Source: Gaeumannomyces sp. JS-464 (taxonomy: Eukaryota > Ascomycota > Sordariomycetes > Magnaporthales > Magnaporthaceae). From it: DNA of 64,000 nt. Location: assembly GCA_002197995.1 (NCBI GenBank), contig NGZR01000003.1:5332001-5396000 (forward strand). Reading direction: 5' to 3'. Below, one piece after another: positions 1-10,244 of this stretch. Numbering within the stretch: the stretch's first letter is position 1; every line of letters starts with the position of its first letter. The notes beneath the pieces are model-generated. The model had not been told where the DNA came from, made no database searches, and saw only the letters and a list, made by a program, of their open reading frames with translations. The position numbers were made by a program, and so were the translations under genes.

Positions 1-73
1 GGAATGAATTTATGCTACGGCCATTTCCGCAGCCATGACGCGAGGGAAAGGGGAGGCTGATAACACTGACTAA

Positions 74-80
74 TATAAAA
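74..80 (+). promoter_or_regulatory. TATA box of the small secreted protein gene
   Basis: TATAAAA lies about 210 bases upstream of the ATG at 283, in a pyrimidine-rich 5' leader. It fits a core promoter; the transcription start itself cannot be placed. Confidence 0.5.
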
Positions 81-282
81 GATTCCCCTTACCTTCCACC
101 GGAGCCGACGTTTGGGCCAAGCATCCACCAAGCTTGCCTCCGAACCTCATTCACTCTTTTCACAAGCCTTGTGCCGCAGTCACTCACTCGTTTATTGTTG
201 TGCCACAGTCAACTCGCTCTCACTCTCCTCGGACTCTTTTACTTTTCCAACCCGTCTCAACAACTCCTCTACCCCCATCATC

Positions 283-748
283 ATGAAGTTTTCGGTCTCT
301 TCCCTCCTTACCACCTGCGTCGCCTTTGCGGCGTTTGAGCAGGTGGCTGCTATTGTGAGACCCCACGCCCCTGGTTTTAGCAACAGGAGGACTCCGAGAA
401 TTTAACGATAGGAAATAGTGCTATTGGGATACTTGTTGCTACACCAACCACAATGGCCCCGGTGCCTGCCCGGTAAGCATCCAATTCCGTTCCCCTTTGT
501 GTCCCAAACAATGGCCTGCGATTTCTGACACTAAGAGCTACTGCAACAGCCGCAACTGTGGAAGGTTACCTTTACCGCCCGGTTCTGCAAGGTTTCAATA
601 TGTCCCGCCATGTGCACCAACCTCTCGGTAAGTTCGAGCATGCCATCGATGTGATAAAATGTCAACAGGATGGCGCTGACATTGTGCATAGGACGGCTCC
701 AACTGTGATTGCTGTGATATTAGGACCGGCCAGTGCCGGGGTTGCTAA
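283..748 (+). CDS. Small cysteine-rich secreted protein, four exons, 86 aa
   Basis: Exons are 283-354, 419-472, 550-627 and 692-748, with introns of 64-77 nt bounded by GTGAGA/TAG, GTAAGC/CAG, GTAAGT/TAG. All four exons join in phase 0 and end at TAA. The first 23-24 residues (MKFSVSSLLTTCVAFAAFEQ...) form a signal peptide with a hydrophobic core. The remaining ~62 residues contain 12 cysteines, including CYWDTCC near the start and NCDCCDIRTGQCRGC at the very end, so up to six disulfides are possible. Each cysteine-bearing frame is used only if the introns are removed, which supports the model. Length, secretion signal and cysteine density are those of secreted effector-like or antimicrobial-like fungal proteins; no family is recognised and no activity is claimed. 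It sits 190 bases tail-to-tail from the kinase gene and about 6 kb from the transposon block. Confidence 0.72.
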
Positions 749-941
749 AAAGTGTGCCTGTGAAAATGATATACTGGGAATTTGTGTTATTATCTAGCGC
801 AAAGTTGAAGAACATCGGGTCGGCTAGGATGGTTAGTAGTTGATAACTGGAGATGGATTGTCAGGTTAAAGATGTTTTGGGGCTAGAAAATAATAGTGAT
901 ACGAGGTTTTTAACGCGTTGTGAATCTCCCTAATATGCTTG

Positions 942-2342
942 TCAACAACATAACCTTGCAAGCCAGCGAAGGCCGCCGCGGTCGTCTACCACGGCGGGAA
1001 GCCCCCCCTGGGGCAAAGCCGTAGCGGGCCCTTCCCTGTCGTTCCTGGCGGCGGACGGCACGCAGCAGTCCCCAAATAGGGGCAGGGACGACACCGAATC
1101 GCGCTCCGGGATTGTTTTGCGCAGTTCTGCTACCGTCGGCTGGAGTGTTGCGTTGAGATCGAGCATTCTCCCGATCCAATCCACTGGTTCCACGACTCCG
1201 GCGGGATCGCGTTTCCGCAGCTTGTCGTTCCAGTCCCGGATGGCCCGCCAATTCTTCCAGTAATCGTTATCCCCAACGTGGCCCCCAGATAGTACGGCCC
1301 CTGACCACCGTTAGCATTTCGAGGAAGACGCAGCCCAGCGACCAAGCGTCGGCTTTAGCGTTGATCCTGGCCGCGTGGCTGGCGACCTCGGGCGCGCAGT
1401 ACCTCCACGTCCGGCCCGTCGGATCTTGCAGGGTCGACTTGAGCGACGTGTCCCAGTCGTGCGATATGCCAAAGTCGGTCAGGAGCACCTGCCGCCGCCC
1501 CTCTCCGTCGACACCGGCCAGTATATTGGCCGGCTTGATGTCGTAGTGCGTGATGTGTGCCGTACTGTGCACGTGGTCCAGCGCCGTCAGCAGGCAGCCA
1601 AAGCAGCCGGCCAGGAAGCGGATCCTCCCCCGGGGTCCGCGACGGAACCCGATTCCCCCTCCAAGAGGTAGGCGTCCAGGTTTCCCCGCGCCACCGGCGC
1701 CATCACCGAGCCAAGAAAGCCCGGCGTCGTGAAACTCGCCACCAACCGAACGACATGTCTGTGGGCGGCTCGCTTGAGGGCGCCCAGCTCGCCCCATACC
1801 GGCGGTTCGCCCCGTCTCTTCCCCCACTCTATCAGCTTCACCGCGAGCGGGGTGTCACACTGGGGGTGCGAGACGCTAAAAACTCGCTGCTCGCACAGGT
1901 CCTTCACTTGGTCGAAGTGCGCGTGCCATTCGTCGCCTGCGAGATTGCTGTGTGGTCTGTCCTCCTCCTCTTGGTCGTCTTGGAGCTGGATTGTCTCGGA
2001 CAGGACGACCTCCTGCTCGCGCAGGAACTTCTCGATATGGCTGGGGTTCAGTGTGACGGGCATATCGTCTCTGCCCAGGGGCAGGTGGCAAGCCGTAATC
2101 CCCTCCCGTATGAAGTCGTCCACGACCCTGTCCGGCTCGTCAATGCCCAGGGACTCGAGGCTCAGTACCGTGTACAACCGCTCGACCCTGCGGCTGTTTT
2201 CGTGCCAACGAGGGTACACTTGGCCGAGTAGGCCTTTGATGCTCTTCAGGTCCAGGACTGAATACCGTCGAGTCGACCGGATTAGGCTGGCTAGTTTAGC
2301 TTGGGGGCTAGATGCCTCAAGCGCTAGCAACACGTCAGCCAC
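942..2342 (-). CDS. Serine/threonine protein kinase-like protein (frame-broken)
   Basis: Protein kinase fold read on the minus strand. The ~130-residue N-terminal part has no recognised domain. The N-lobe carries AVKLIEWG with the presumed ATP-binding lysine, the catalytic loop reads HYDIKPANIL, the DFG motif is DFGIS, the APE motif is CAPEV, followed by DAWSLGCVFLEML and a C-terminal MLDLNATLQPTVAEL helix. The catalytic loop has HYD instead of HRD, but the catalytic Asp and the KPAN part are present, so activity is possible. The frame changes twice, at a C5 run (1627-1631) and a C4 run (1271-1274) on the plus strand; adding bases at those runs restores the kinase consensus, so these look like sequence errors as much as true decay. 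An ankyrin module lies just upstream on the same strand, and kinase-ankyrin combinations are common in large fungal accessory gene families. Substrate unknown. Confidence 0.65.
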
Positions 2343-2367
2343 CTGGTCACAAGTCGGCCGCTTGTCG

Positions 2368-3441
2368 TCAGGACAGGGACGAGAAAGGGCTACCTAGCTG
2401 CCTCCATATTTCCTGGTACATCCGTAGCTGCAGCGGATTCTCGCTATCGCGCTCACGATCATCCCCTCCTTCTCCCGTGCAGCACAGCTTGATGCAAGTC
2501 GATTTTAGGCTTGGTCCTAAGCAAGAGAAGTTCCAAGACCCCCATGTGCCGGTCCGTCCTGCGCTCTCCTTCCACGACACAATGGATGGCCGTCCACTTA
2601 TTATAGTGCGATCGTAAGTTGGCGTCGGCGCCTTTTCCCAGGAGCGGGCGGGTTACCTCCACCGATGTGGCAGCGAGATGAAGCGCCGTCCAGCCCCTAT
2701 CGTCTCTCTTGTTTATGTAGCCCTCTCTTCCCATAAACACGGCGTTTATTAACACACCGACGGCCTCATACTTGCCTCTGGAAGCGGTGTCCGGCCCGCC
2801 TCATCCTCATCCTTGTAGGTATCCTTCCGCACTTCGAGAAGCCTGCGGACCACCTGCACACTTCCGCCTCCGGCCCGTGGTGCATGGCGGTGCGGCGTGC
2901 TTTTTTGCCAGTGGCAGCGGCCATACGGCAACCACCATCGGCTGCTGTGTTCAACAGCCAATCGACGGCAGGCCAGAGCCCCTTTCCGGCCGCGGCGTGG
3001 AGCGCCGTCTCGCCGGCGTGGTCCACGGCCATGATGTCAAATCCTTTCCGCTCCAGGAGCTCTAGGAGTTTCACGTCACCTCGCCATGCGGCCACGTGGA
3101 TGGCATATGTGGCGTTCCGAGCCGTCCTTCGCATCCCACCCCACGTTCCGGTCTTGACACCAGGTCGACTGCAACGGACTCTCGGTTATTCGTGCGGGAT
3201 TAAGCCGTAAATAATAACGGTGTCGGCAATATAAACTGCCGCTGCGAGAACGTCTTATGCGGCCGGGGTGTGGTGACCCGACGGCGTGGACGCCGGCGAG
3301 TCTGGCTAGTTTGGCTGCCTGCCTCGCTTTCTCCTGGGACTTCGCCGCCGCGAGCCGGCTTCGGGCAAATCTGACGTTACGCGGTTGGGTTGGACGTCGG
3401 CGGAGGGAATTCGCCGGCGCTTCGCTAAGCCCGGGTGTCAT
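2368..3441 (-). pseudogene. Ankyrin-repeat protein gene, degraded
   Basis: Minus-strand fragments in three frames carry ankyrin consensus. Examples are AIHVAAWRGDVKLLELLERK followed by DHAGETALHAAAGKG near 3115-2960, and DDRGWTALHLAATSVEV near 2710-2650. The frame must change at least four times between 3130 and 2460. The last stretch (LQLRMYQEIWRQLGS, stop at 2368) resembles the short amphipathic tail that follows ankyrin arrays in many fungal proteins, which argues that this is a separate gene from the kinase that starts 25 bases downstream, although a single ankyrin-kinase protein cannot be excluded. The N-terminal 90 residues (3441-3180) are basic and not recognised. Some frame changes may be homopolymer errors, but their density suggests genuine decay. 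Confidence 0.5.
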
Positions 3442-5306
3442 AACAGGTCTTCACCTAAGGGGTGCTCCGACCCGATTTCTCGACGTTAAATATACTCTCT
3501 CTCTCTCTCTTTCTCAAGAAGACTGTGATCCTCGTGGTGATATATATACATAGCACGTGATATGTGCACCTATGCACCGATTATATCCCGCCCTAAACCC
3601 GGCCCCCAAACGTGTCATTCAAAATCCAAAACATGCTCTCCCTTTTCCGCCCTCGATCGGAACTTACGACATGGTCGCAGCCCGCTTCGTCAGCAGCGCG
3701 AGCACGCGCCCAAAATGGGCACGCGCGGTCGGGAATATCGCAACGCTGCTTAAACCCGGCGGCTGTCTGTAATAAATCGACTCGTGCAACTTCCGGCTCC
3801 TCCCGCGCCGACCTTTTCCGCGCCGGTACGAACCTTATTATAAGCCTCATAATGCGAAAGTCCAATAACGTGAAAAGGGCGGACGTGTTCTCGATGAACG
3901 AGCTGCAAAATCCGGAGCTTAAAAGTTTAAGGACAAAGGAACCCGGAACATAATCGACTGCTTCTTAGGGTACTTGGAAGAGCTAGCGGTGGTTCAAGGA
4001 AGTGAGTGGAGTAAGGAAAGGATCGAGAGGTTGAGTGCCCAGGCCACGAGGGAGATTGACGCGGGGGTCTAGCACACGCTAGACCAGGCCTGCATCGTAA
4101 GAAGAAAACCCTAGCAGGGAGCGACCTCAATTACAAACCGGCCCAGCGTAGTCTTAGTGACTTAGGCTAAATGGAGGAGCGCGGGAAGCGGTGCAACCTC
4201 CAGTCGTGCGGACGGGTGGAACGTGACTTTAAATGCTAACATTGACCGCTGGCTCCTACAGTTTGCGGGTGTTTCTGCACGTACATTTTGTCAATGAGGT
4301 TCTGATCTCAAGCTCCATCTGTTTGGGCGCTTGTACGTAAAATTGGTTTGAGCCCATTGCCCACGGCAGCCACAGCCAGGCGGGCGGCTGCGGCCTGGCC
4401 CGAAAGCAAAGATTTCCAGCCGCCCCGGGTTTGCTTTAAAATGTATCTTTCATTTCGATAAAGTTTTATGCTTGCTTGACATCCGGTCCGATAGAATACG
4501 CCATTTATCGTGACGCGCCCGCTGGAGGAGGGGGAGGGCGGGGCCTGGCCGACAGGCTTCCAGCTCGCGAAGATTCGGCACCGCCAAATTCGAGAATCCC
4601 GCACCGGGCGGGGTCGTCAAGTTTCCGTGCTGGTGTGGGGCGCGAGGGGAAGTCTTGGCGGTTGTTGAGTACCCCGCTTTCATCAGGTGATTTGTGGGCG
4701 CAAAGCCTGGTATACTGGCGCTGAGAACGTTGGGTTTTGGTTCGAAGCAACCTTAGCGCGGGGGTTCCTTACCACCTTCCGTTCGTCCAAAAAGGACATC
4801 TCGGGACTTCGTTTGCGGTCTCAAACCTTGAGGACTATGAGAGCGACGACATGGTCATCGGCCGGATGGCTTAAAGTTAAATGATAGTCCACCTGGGATT
4901 TCTACTGCCAGTCTGACTGGCTCCCTGCCTGCCCCTTGCTAATGACTGTTGACCAAGCCCGTGCTAGAGACTCGGGAGGAACGGCTGCACCTCCATGTTG
5001 CGAGCAGGAGCCATTCGTGTTTTCCAAAGGCATATTGCCTCGGAGAATCATGTGGGATCACAAGGAAAAGGCGCGGTAGTAAACGAACAATCTGGATACC
5101 GAAGCGGGCGGATATGTGCAGCCGAAAGGTCCGGCCTGCGGGGACAACACCACATGCGACCTTCCACGTATAGCCAAAGTACTACCTGCCTATCTACTGC
5201 AGAGGGGTGCCGGGCCGGGACCACCTGCCGGCATTGGGACAACCAAGGGGTCCCGGAACCCGCGAACACTAAGCACGCGAGGCCTTGTATACAGTAAATA
5301 AACTGT
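3442..5306. other. Unassigned 1.9-kb stretch between ankyrin and peptidase genes
   Basis: No convincing coding region is seen. Open frames of up to 113 codons occur on both strands, without recognisable motifs and with mutual overlap. A CT microsatellite sits near its left edge. Confidence 0.4.
3494..3515. repeat. (CT)n microsatellite
   Basis: Uninterrupted CT dinucleotides with one TT interruption near the end. Confidence 0.8.
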
Positions 5307-5312
5307 TATAAA
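5307..5312 (+). promoter_or_regulatory. TATA box of the G1-peptidase gene
   Basis: TATAAA 90 bases upstream of the ATG at 5402, followed by a pyrimidine-rich leader. Confidence 0.45.
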
Positions 5313-5401
5313 GGGCACGGAATTGCTCACAGATCGTGCATTTCCGCAGTCTTTATCTTCAACTTTCCAATCCCAGCCTCGCCACTTTCACTATTTCAAA
5401 A

Positions 5402-6307
5402 ATGCTCGGTCCCTTTCTCACAGCTGTGGCTGCGGCTGGTATCGCGACCGCCATAACGGTCCCCCACCTCTGGCGTCTCTAATGCCGAGTTTACGAACGG
5501 TGCCCTGGTGAGCCGCATCGAACACTCGCTACTAGAATGGATAGTGGAATGTTAACTATTAGTTTTTTTTACAGACCCCTTTCGCGCTGAGCAAGGAAGC
5601 TCCCGGCCCTCTCCGCTTGGAGAACTGGTCTGGCGCCACCAAGGCCGGCACTGGTATCAACAAGATTGTTGGCACGGTCAAAGTGCCGGATTGGCGCAAC
5701 CGCGACGACGGCTGGACTTCCGGCATGTATTTAGCCGTTCGTCTCGACGGACTCCCCCTTGCAACAAGGACTCTCCACTCGTCTCGATCGGGCACACGTC
5801 CAGCCAGAACGGCGACCACGGCGACACGCGTGCAAACGGCTTTAGAGCGGGCTGGAACTGGGGAGACCGTTCTGGCGGATCCGAAAACGTTCTCAGCTTC
5901 CCTCTCCGGGTTGGAGATGAGATCCACATGGAACTAATCGCGCTGTCGCCGACCGACATCAACGGCACAATCAAGAATCTGAACACCGGCCGGGAGACCT
6001 ACCGGATCATGCACAACGACGGCGGTTTCTGTGGCCAGACGGCTAATTGGATTGCCGCCTCCTATACCAGCTTCGGGAGGCCGATGCCCTTCACGGATTT
6101 CGTCGGCAACATTACCTGGACCGGCGCCAGCGCCGCCACCGCCACCGGGGGACCTTGAACCTTGAAGGAGCCCAGGCTATGAATCTCGATCAGACATGGC
6201 TCACGGACCCCACTAAAGGCCCTGTTCAAGGCGGCTTGCAAACCGACTGCAACATAGTCGGCGCTTCTACTGTTACCTGCAAGCGCCTCCGGCCCACGCC
6301 TCCTTAG
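5402..6307 (+). CDS. Peptidase G1 (eqolisin, glutamic peptidase) family protein, frame-broken
   Basis: The ATG at 5402 opens a signal peptide (MLGPFLTAVAAAGIATAITV). An intron at 5508-5574 (GTGAGC...TTAACTA...ACAG) is followed by LENWSGATK, the NWAGA-type opening of eqolisins, then GTVKVPDW, VGDEIHMELIALSPTDINGT, NLNTGRETY, WIAASYTSFGRPMPFTDF and a C-terminal LNLEGAQAMNLDQ strand. The order and spacing match the fungal secreted acid peptidase family G1. Three frame changes lie at C or G runs (5461-5465, 5754-5758, 6147-6151), each repairable by adding one or two bases, so the gene may be intact in the organism. Two features are odd. In the segment where the family has AEWIVED, with the catalytic Glu, this protein reads ANWIAAS, and the Gln-bearing segment near 5760 is poorly conserved. 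It may therefore be a non-catalytic paralogue with the same beta-sandwich fold. Confidence 0.66.
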
Positions 6308-6853
6308 CGGGCGATAACAGTAAGGTGCGGCAGGAGAATGGCACTTACAGGGTCTTAGGCGTTTCTTTGTAAACTCGACAGAGTGGAGCAGACTTTTCAT
6401 TTTTTTTTTCCCCCGACACGTCTCCTCATCCAACATGAGGGGACTAAAGTCGAGTGAAAACGCGCCTGTATGCTATAAGGCTCGCACCTCAAGTTTTGGC
6501 TTTTTTTATCCTGTTTTCTTGGCATCCCCTTAGTAAATAGCTGACTGTCAAGTAATGCCTTTATAACGCTGAACGCAATCGGGACTAGTTTCAGAGGCTC
6601 AGCCAGATAGGAGCGGAATCGCGCATGTACCTTTATCCCCACCCAAATGCCCTCCCCCCCCCCCCCCCCCCCCCCCCCCCCTACGAAATTCCGCTCCATC
6701 TGGTTCCAGGAACGAAGGCGCATTTTGCTTACGCATGCACGACTAATTGGCTGGCCTACCCGCACGTAACTTTTACAAATAGCGTATTTACCAATGTATA
6801 TAATAACTCCGTTAATAAACGGTGCATTCGAATGTAAAAATATATATATAAAA
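6308..6853. other. Boundary between gene-bearing flank and AT-rich transposon block
   Basis: No gene is recognised. GC content falls and the long poly-C tract marks the transition. Open frames here overlap on opposite strands and lack motifs. Confidence 0.4.
6654..6681. repeat. Poly-C tract, 28 nt
   Basis: 28 consecutive C. Long G/C mononucleotide runs are rare in nuclear DNA. True length is uncertain given the homopolymer problems elsewhere in the window. Confidence 0.85.
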
Positions 6854-6978
6854 TAACGTGGTTTATTAGTAAGTAGACCATATTAGCAAGTGGGCCACTT
6901 ACAAATGCATATAAAAAACGTCGGTGCACTTCGTTCAATTTAAAGTAAATTTTTTTAAAAATTTAACCACTTATTATC
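6854..6978 (+). repeat. Left TIR of outer MITE
   Basis: Inverted match to 9013-9143 with RIP-type mismatches and small indels. Confidence 0.75.
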
Positions 6979-7150
6979 AAACATATTTCTTATATAAAAA
7001 TATTTTTTCCGGATTTTTATTATTACTTTTTTTTTAAATTAGTTTATAATACTATGTAATATATTATGCTTATTTTGCTTAATAACCAAATTAATTTAAA
7101 AAAAAAAAGTATTAATAAAAATTTGAAAATTTTATTTTTTACATAAAAAA

Positions 7151-9012
7151 TAACGTAGTTTACCACCGAGTCGGTTAAACCACCGAGTCGATCACCCAAC
7201 CCCGACCTCCGGTTAATCGACGCGCATGCTAACCCAATAACGCTAGGAATCCATTTAAACTATTCGGAACTGTATATATCGGACGTTTTTACTTTTTCCT
7301 AACAAGTGCGCGCATTGTATCCGGTTTTGCCGCAAGTGCCATATCGCCGACGAGTTGTTGTCGCCCTTCTTTCTTAACCCCCATAGTCGCGCATTTTTTG
7401 CTATAGCTGCCCATCCAGCTCCTGCTGGTTTAAAATATTTCGTATTTTTTTAACAATATGTAACCTTCCTTATCGAACACGTGTTTTTTTGGCCTTCCGG
7501 CGTTTGCTTAATGCTTCGTTCGCCTTGCGTAGCGAAGCAATTTCGGCTTTAAAAAGGGCCACTTAATGCATTATCGAACTCGTCCCTTTCGCAAGCTGGT
7601 TTACAACCGCTAGCATGGGTAATGGAAAGCTGCTTTGGTAATTGGAAATCCGAGTTTTAATATGTTCGGATTGCGAAATTGCGTTTTTAGCTATTTAGGG
7701 CGTTTTGGAAGTCCAAAATTCGGCGTCGTTTAAAAGCTTTTTCGGGGGAGTTAAAGTTCGTAATTTTACATTTAGCTTTTTAAAACCGAATCCGGATTAA
7801 AAAAAGCAAAGCTAACCTTTCGGAAACCTTTTTAGATATTTTTTTCGGTTATAAAGTTAAAAAATGCCGCTTTAAACGCCGAAAGGAACTCGACCTTAAT
7901 TATGTGGTTAACGTGTAACCTTATTAGGTTTTCGATTTATTAACCGTACGCTTTTTTTAGCGGGCTAAAACATTTAACGTTAAGCGGCTAAAAAAAGTAA
8001 AACGAATGCGAAAGTATGCAAAGCGTAACGATGTTATATTCCTGGCAATAAAGCTTAAAATCCGTTAAATGGTGGCTTTTATGCCCGTCCAGCATTAACA
8101 AACGATAAGACCCTTTTTTGCGAGCTGCAATATGTTTATCGAAATACCGAATCCATTTTAGGCCGAGCTCGTTTATAATCCACCCGTTAAAACTCGTTAA
8201 AATAACCCAATCGCGTGGAAAGTCGGTTTCCGAATACCAATTGGCTAAATAGTACTGCTTTTTAACGATAATAAAAGGGGATCGCCTAACCGCAATAGTT
8301 AACCCTTTGGATAACTATAGCCCATTCCCGGTTGCCAAGCTAAACTAGCTTTGCTTTACTACGGCCTTTCGATATTATAATAACTATAACGGCGGCGATT
8401 ATGCCATAAAAAAGCCGGTTTCGTTAAAGTTATAAATGTCGTTATCCAAAATGCCATATTTGGCCATAGTATTCCGCATAAAGTCGAATTACGCAAAAAC
8501 GAGCTTGGGATTTTCGCATTTGGCCTTTTGGTAATCGTACTTTCGAATTTAGCGCGTACCGAGCTTTGCGCGGCGCTTAACGAACCTCGCGACCCAATTG
8601 GTCCCGACGGTGCCCGCGTCGCGTTCAGCGAGCAGTCGATTAGCCATATTTTTAACACCAAAAGGCCGAGGAAGGAATGCGCGAAAATCCAGCTCGAATA
8701 TGTACTTAACAAGCGCCTCCTTTTCGGATTCCGTCAATTTCCGAAAATTGGGCATACTATCGGATCGAACAATCCGGCCGCGGCGTCGGTCGTTTAATGT
8801 AAAATAGGGAATATTGTAAAGCTTCGCTGCAACACGCATGCTAATTTTCGGATCATTTTCGATTGCCAGCAAAGCAAAGATCACCCTGGATTTTTTGGAT
8901 TGCGAATCCATTGCGCAAGTGTTAAAATGTTTGGGTAAAAAGTTAACGCGTCGCGTCGCGACCAAAATTAATCGATTTGGTGGTTTGACCGACTCGGTGG
9001 TGAACTACGTTA
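7151..9012 (-). mobile_element. pogo-1: Fot1/pogo-type DNA transposon, 1862 bp
   Basis: Ends at TA dinucleotides (7151-7152, 9011-9012) with inverted repeats TAACGTAGTTYACCACCGAG and onward for ~35 bases on each side. Length matches pogo-2 in this window once that element's insertion is removed (about 1864 bp). It encodes a single DDE transposase on the minus strand and lies inside the outer MITE. Confidence 0.88.
7299..8911 (-). pseudogene. pogo-1 transposase, RIP-degraded
   Basis: Starts MDSQSKKSRVIFALLAIEND at 8911, followed by a psq-type helix-turn-helix, a CENP-B-like DNA-binding segment (RPFGVKNMANRLLAERDA near 8630-8690, then VARFVKRRAKLGTR), and a DDE core opening with YGILDNDIYNFNETGF near 8440, where the family has DETGF: the catalytic Asp has become Asn. 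The tail ends in a CCHC zinc knuckle at 7302-7343 that now reads YGTCGKTGYNARTC; first Cys and His have both become Tyr (TGT to TAT, CAC to TAC), the expected RIP changes. Full length would be about 537 codons, normal for the family. Stops throughout the centre make it non-functional. Confidence 0.85.
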
Positions 9013-9143
9013 TAATTAATAATAACTGGTTAAATTTTTAAAAAAAAATTACCGTAAATTAAACGAAGTGCACCGGCGTTTTTTATATGCATTCGCAAAT
9101 GGCCCACTCGCTAATATAATCCACTTACTAATAAACCACGTTA
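9013..9143 (-). repeat. Right TIR of outer MITE
   Basis: Inverted partner of 6854-6978; ends in the TA at 9142-9143. Confidence 0.75.
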
Positions 9144-10071
9144 GGTTAAAATTTAGGCATTATAATAATATTTTTTTATATAAATGTAAATATTATATAA
9201 ACCGGAAAAATCGAATACCCGTAAAGCGAAGGCATGGACACCTCTTTACATGACATTAAGGTCCAAGTCCCACGAAAATGGGACCATTTTGGGCTTACCA
9301 GCCATGTAGCCAGGGACCTACCAGGCAACACCCGCGTGGGCGCACTCGGGCTAGGTCTACTTCCCTCCCGGGTTTCTTAACGAACCAGGCTAGAAAGCCA
9401 AAAACTACCTTATAAGCATGTTCCTTTGGCTTTTCGAGCTGCCCAAAACACCCGAGCACATCTTTTTAGCCATTTAACTCGACGTTAGGCCGAAAAGCAC
9501 TTCGATAATGGGCCTTCTGGAGGAGGACGGCTTTTGATTAATCGATGGCGACTTTAGGGAATAGCTTCAACCCCCTAAGTAGAACGCCGAGTTCAACTTG
9601 CCCTACATCGACCAACCCACCCAGGTCGGCTTCCCACAAACTGCGCGCTCCGGCCGCAGGAGGTCGGTGTGGGCACCGTCGAGCTCCTCCCCACGCCTCC
9701 TAAATTTGGTGAAATAGATATCCCAAAGGTTAACCTGACTTGTGTATAGGGCCGGGACGTTTACGAGCCAAAAGGTGTAGCATTCGGCTAACTCGACCGC
9801 GGCCGAAGCAAGCTCGTGCCATGCGGAGTTGTGTCCAAGCTTGGCAATAGGGCGGAGGAGGTTTTGGTGGGGCATGTTAAAGGTGCATGCAGCACAAGCC
9901 CCTAGGTGTTCGCCTAGGGTCTTTTTCCCTAACCCAGTTTGGCGCCCAGGGGCAATCCTGCCTTTGCCCGCGGCTTTTAGCACGCCATGCCCTTAAGTGC
10001 CGTTAAGCCCGCCCTTTTCCGCAAACCCTTCCCTTTCGGTTAGCCGCGGCTTTTTTATAAGGCTTTTTACA
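9144..10071. other. Mildly mutated DNA between the MITE and the MULE
   Basis: The first ~90 bases remain AT-rich. From about 9230 the sequence is GC-richer and retains many CpA dinucleotides, unlike its neighbours, so it has escaped most RIP. A 127-codon open frame lies on the minus strand (9603-9983). Origin is unresolved: host DNA or an old low-copy element. Confidence 0.4.
9603..9983 (-). CDS. Unrecognised open frame or gene fragment
   Basis: 126 aa with a protein-like central part (LASAAVELAECYTFWLVNVPALY, hydrophobic and aromatic). No motif is recognised, no promoter is obvious, and protein-like sequence continues past the stop in other frames. It could be the remains of a longer gene or chance. 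Confidence 0.22.
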   Translation of the reverse strand: MLKAAGKGRIAPGRQTGLGKKTLGEHLGACAACTFNMPHQNLLRPIAKLGHNSAWHELASAAVELAECYTFWLVNVPALYTSQVNLWDIYFTKFRRRGEELDGAHTDLLRPERAVCGKPTWVGWSM

Positions 10072-10103
10072 GGCACGCACCCTTTTTGCTCCCGCACGCA
10101 CTC
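10072..10103 (+). repeat. MULE left TIR
   Basis: Matches the reverse complement of 35389-35420 at all but two or three bases. Confidence 0.72.
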
Positions 10104-10244
10104 CGCTCCACTTTTGGCCTGTGCGGCCCTTGTGTTTTCCGGTATCGGAACCACGCAATTTTGCCGGGAATTTTAATTTTTAGCCATTTTGGCCTATTGG
10201 CAATCATTTCCCGTGTATTTTCCGCACAACAACTGCCGCTATAA

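Larger units (their letters stand above)
6854..9143. mobile_element. MITE-like element with ~125-bp terminal inverted repeats, interrupted by pogo-1
   Basis: Outer ends at 6854 and 9143 are inverted copies starting TAACGTGGTTTATTAGTAAG, and the match runs inward about 125 bases on each side, through GCACTTCGTTYAATTTA and on to the AAAAATTTAACCA motif. Mismatches are mostly transitions. Removing the 1862-bp inner transposon leaves about 428 bp, almost all of it inverted repeat, i.e. a non-autonomous foldback/MITE with TA at each end. Its terminal TAACGT(A/G)GTT is shared with both pogo elements in the window, so a pogo-family transposase probably mobilised it. Confidence 0.75.

Noticed and set aside
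6756..6938. 60-codon frame with a near copy at 9068-9253 (HRRFLYAF..GPLAN)
   Set aside because: Both are translations of the inverted terminal repeats of the outer MITE, not a duplicated gene.
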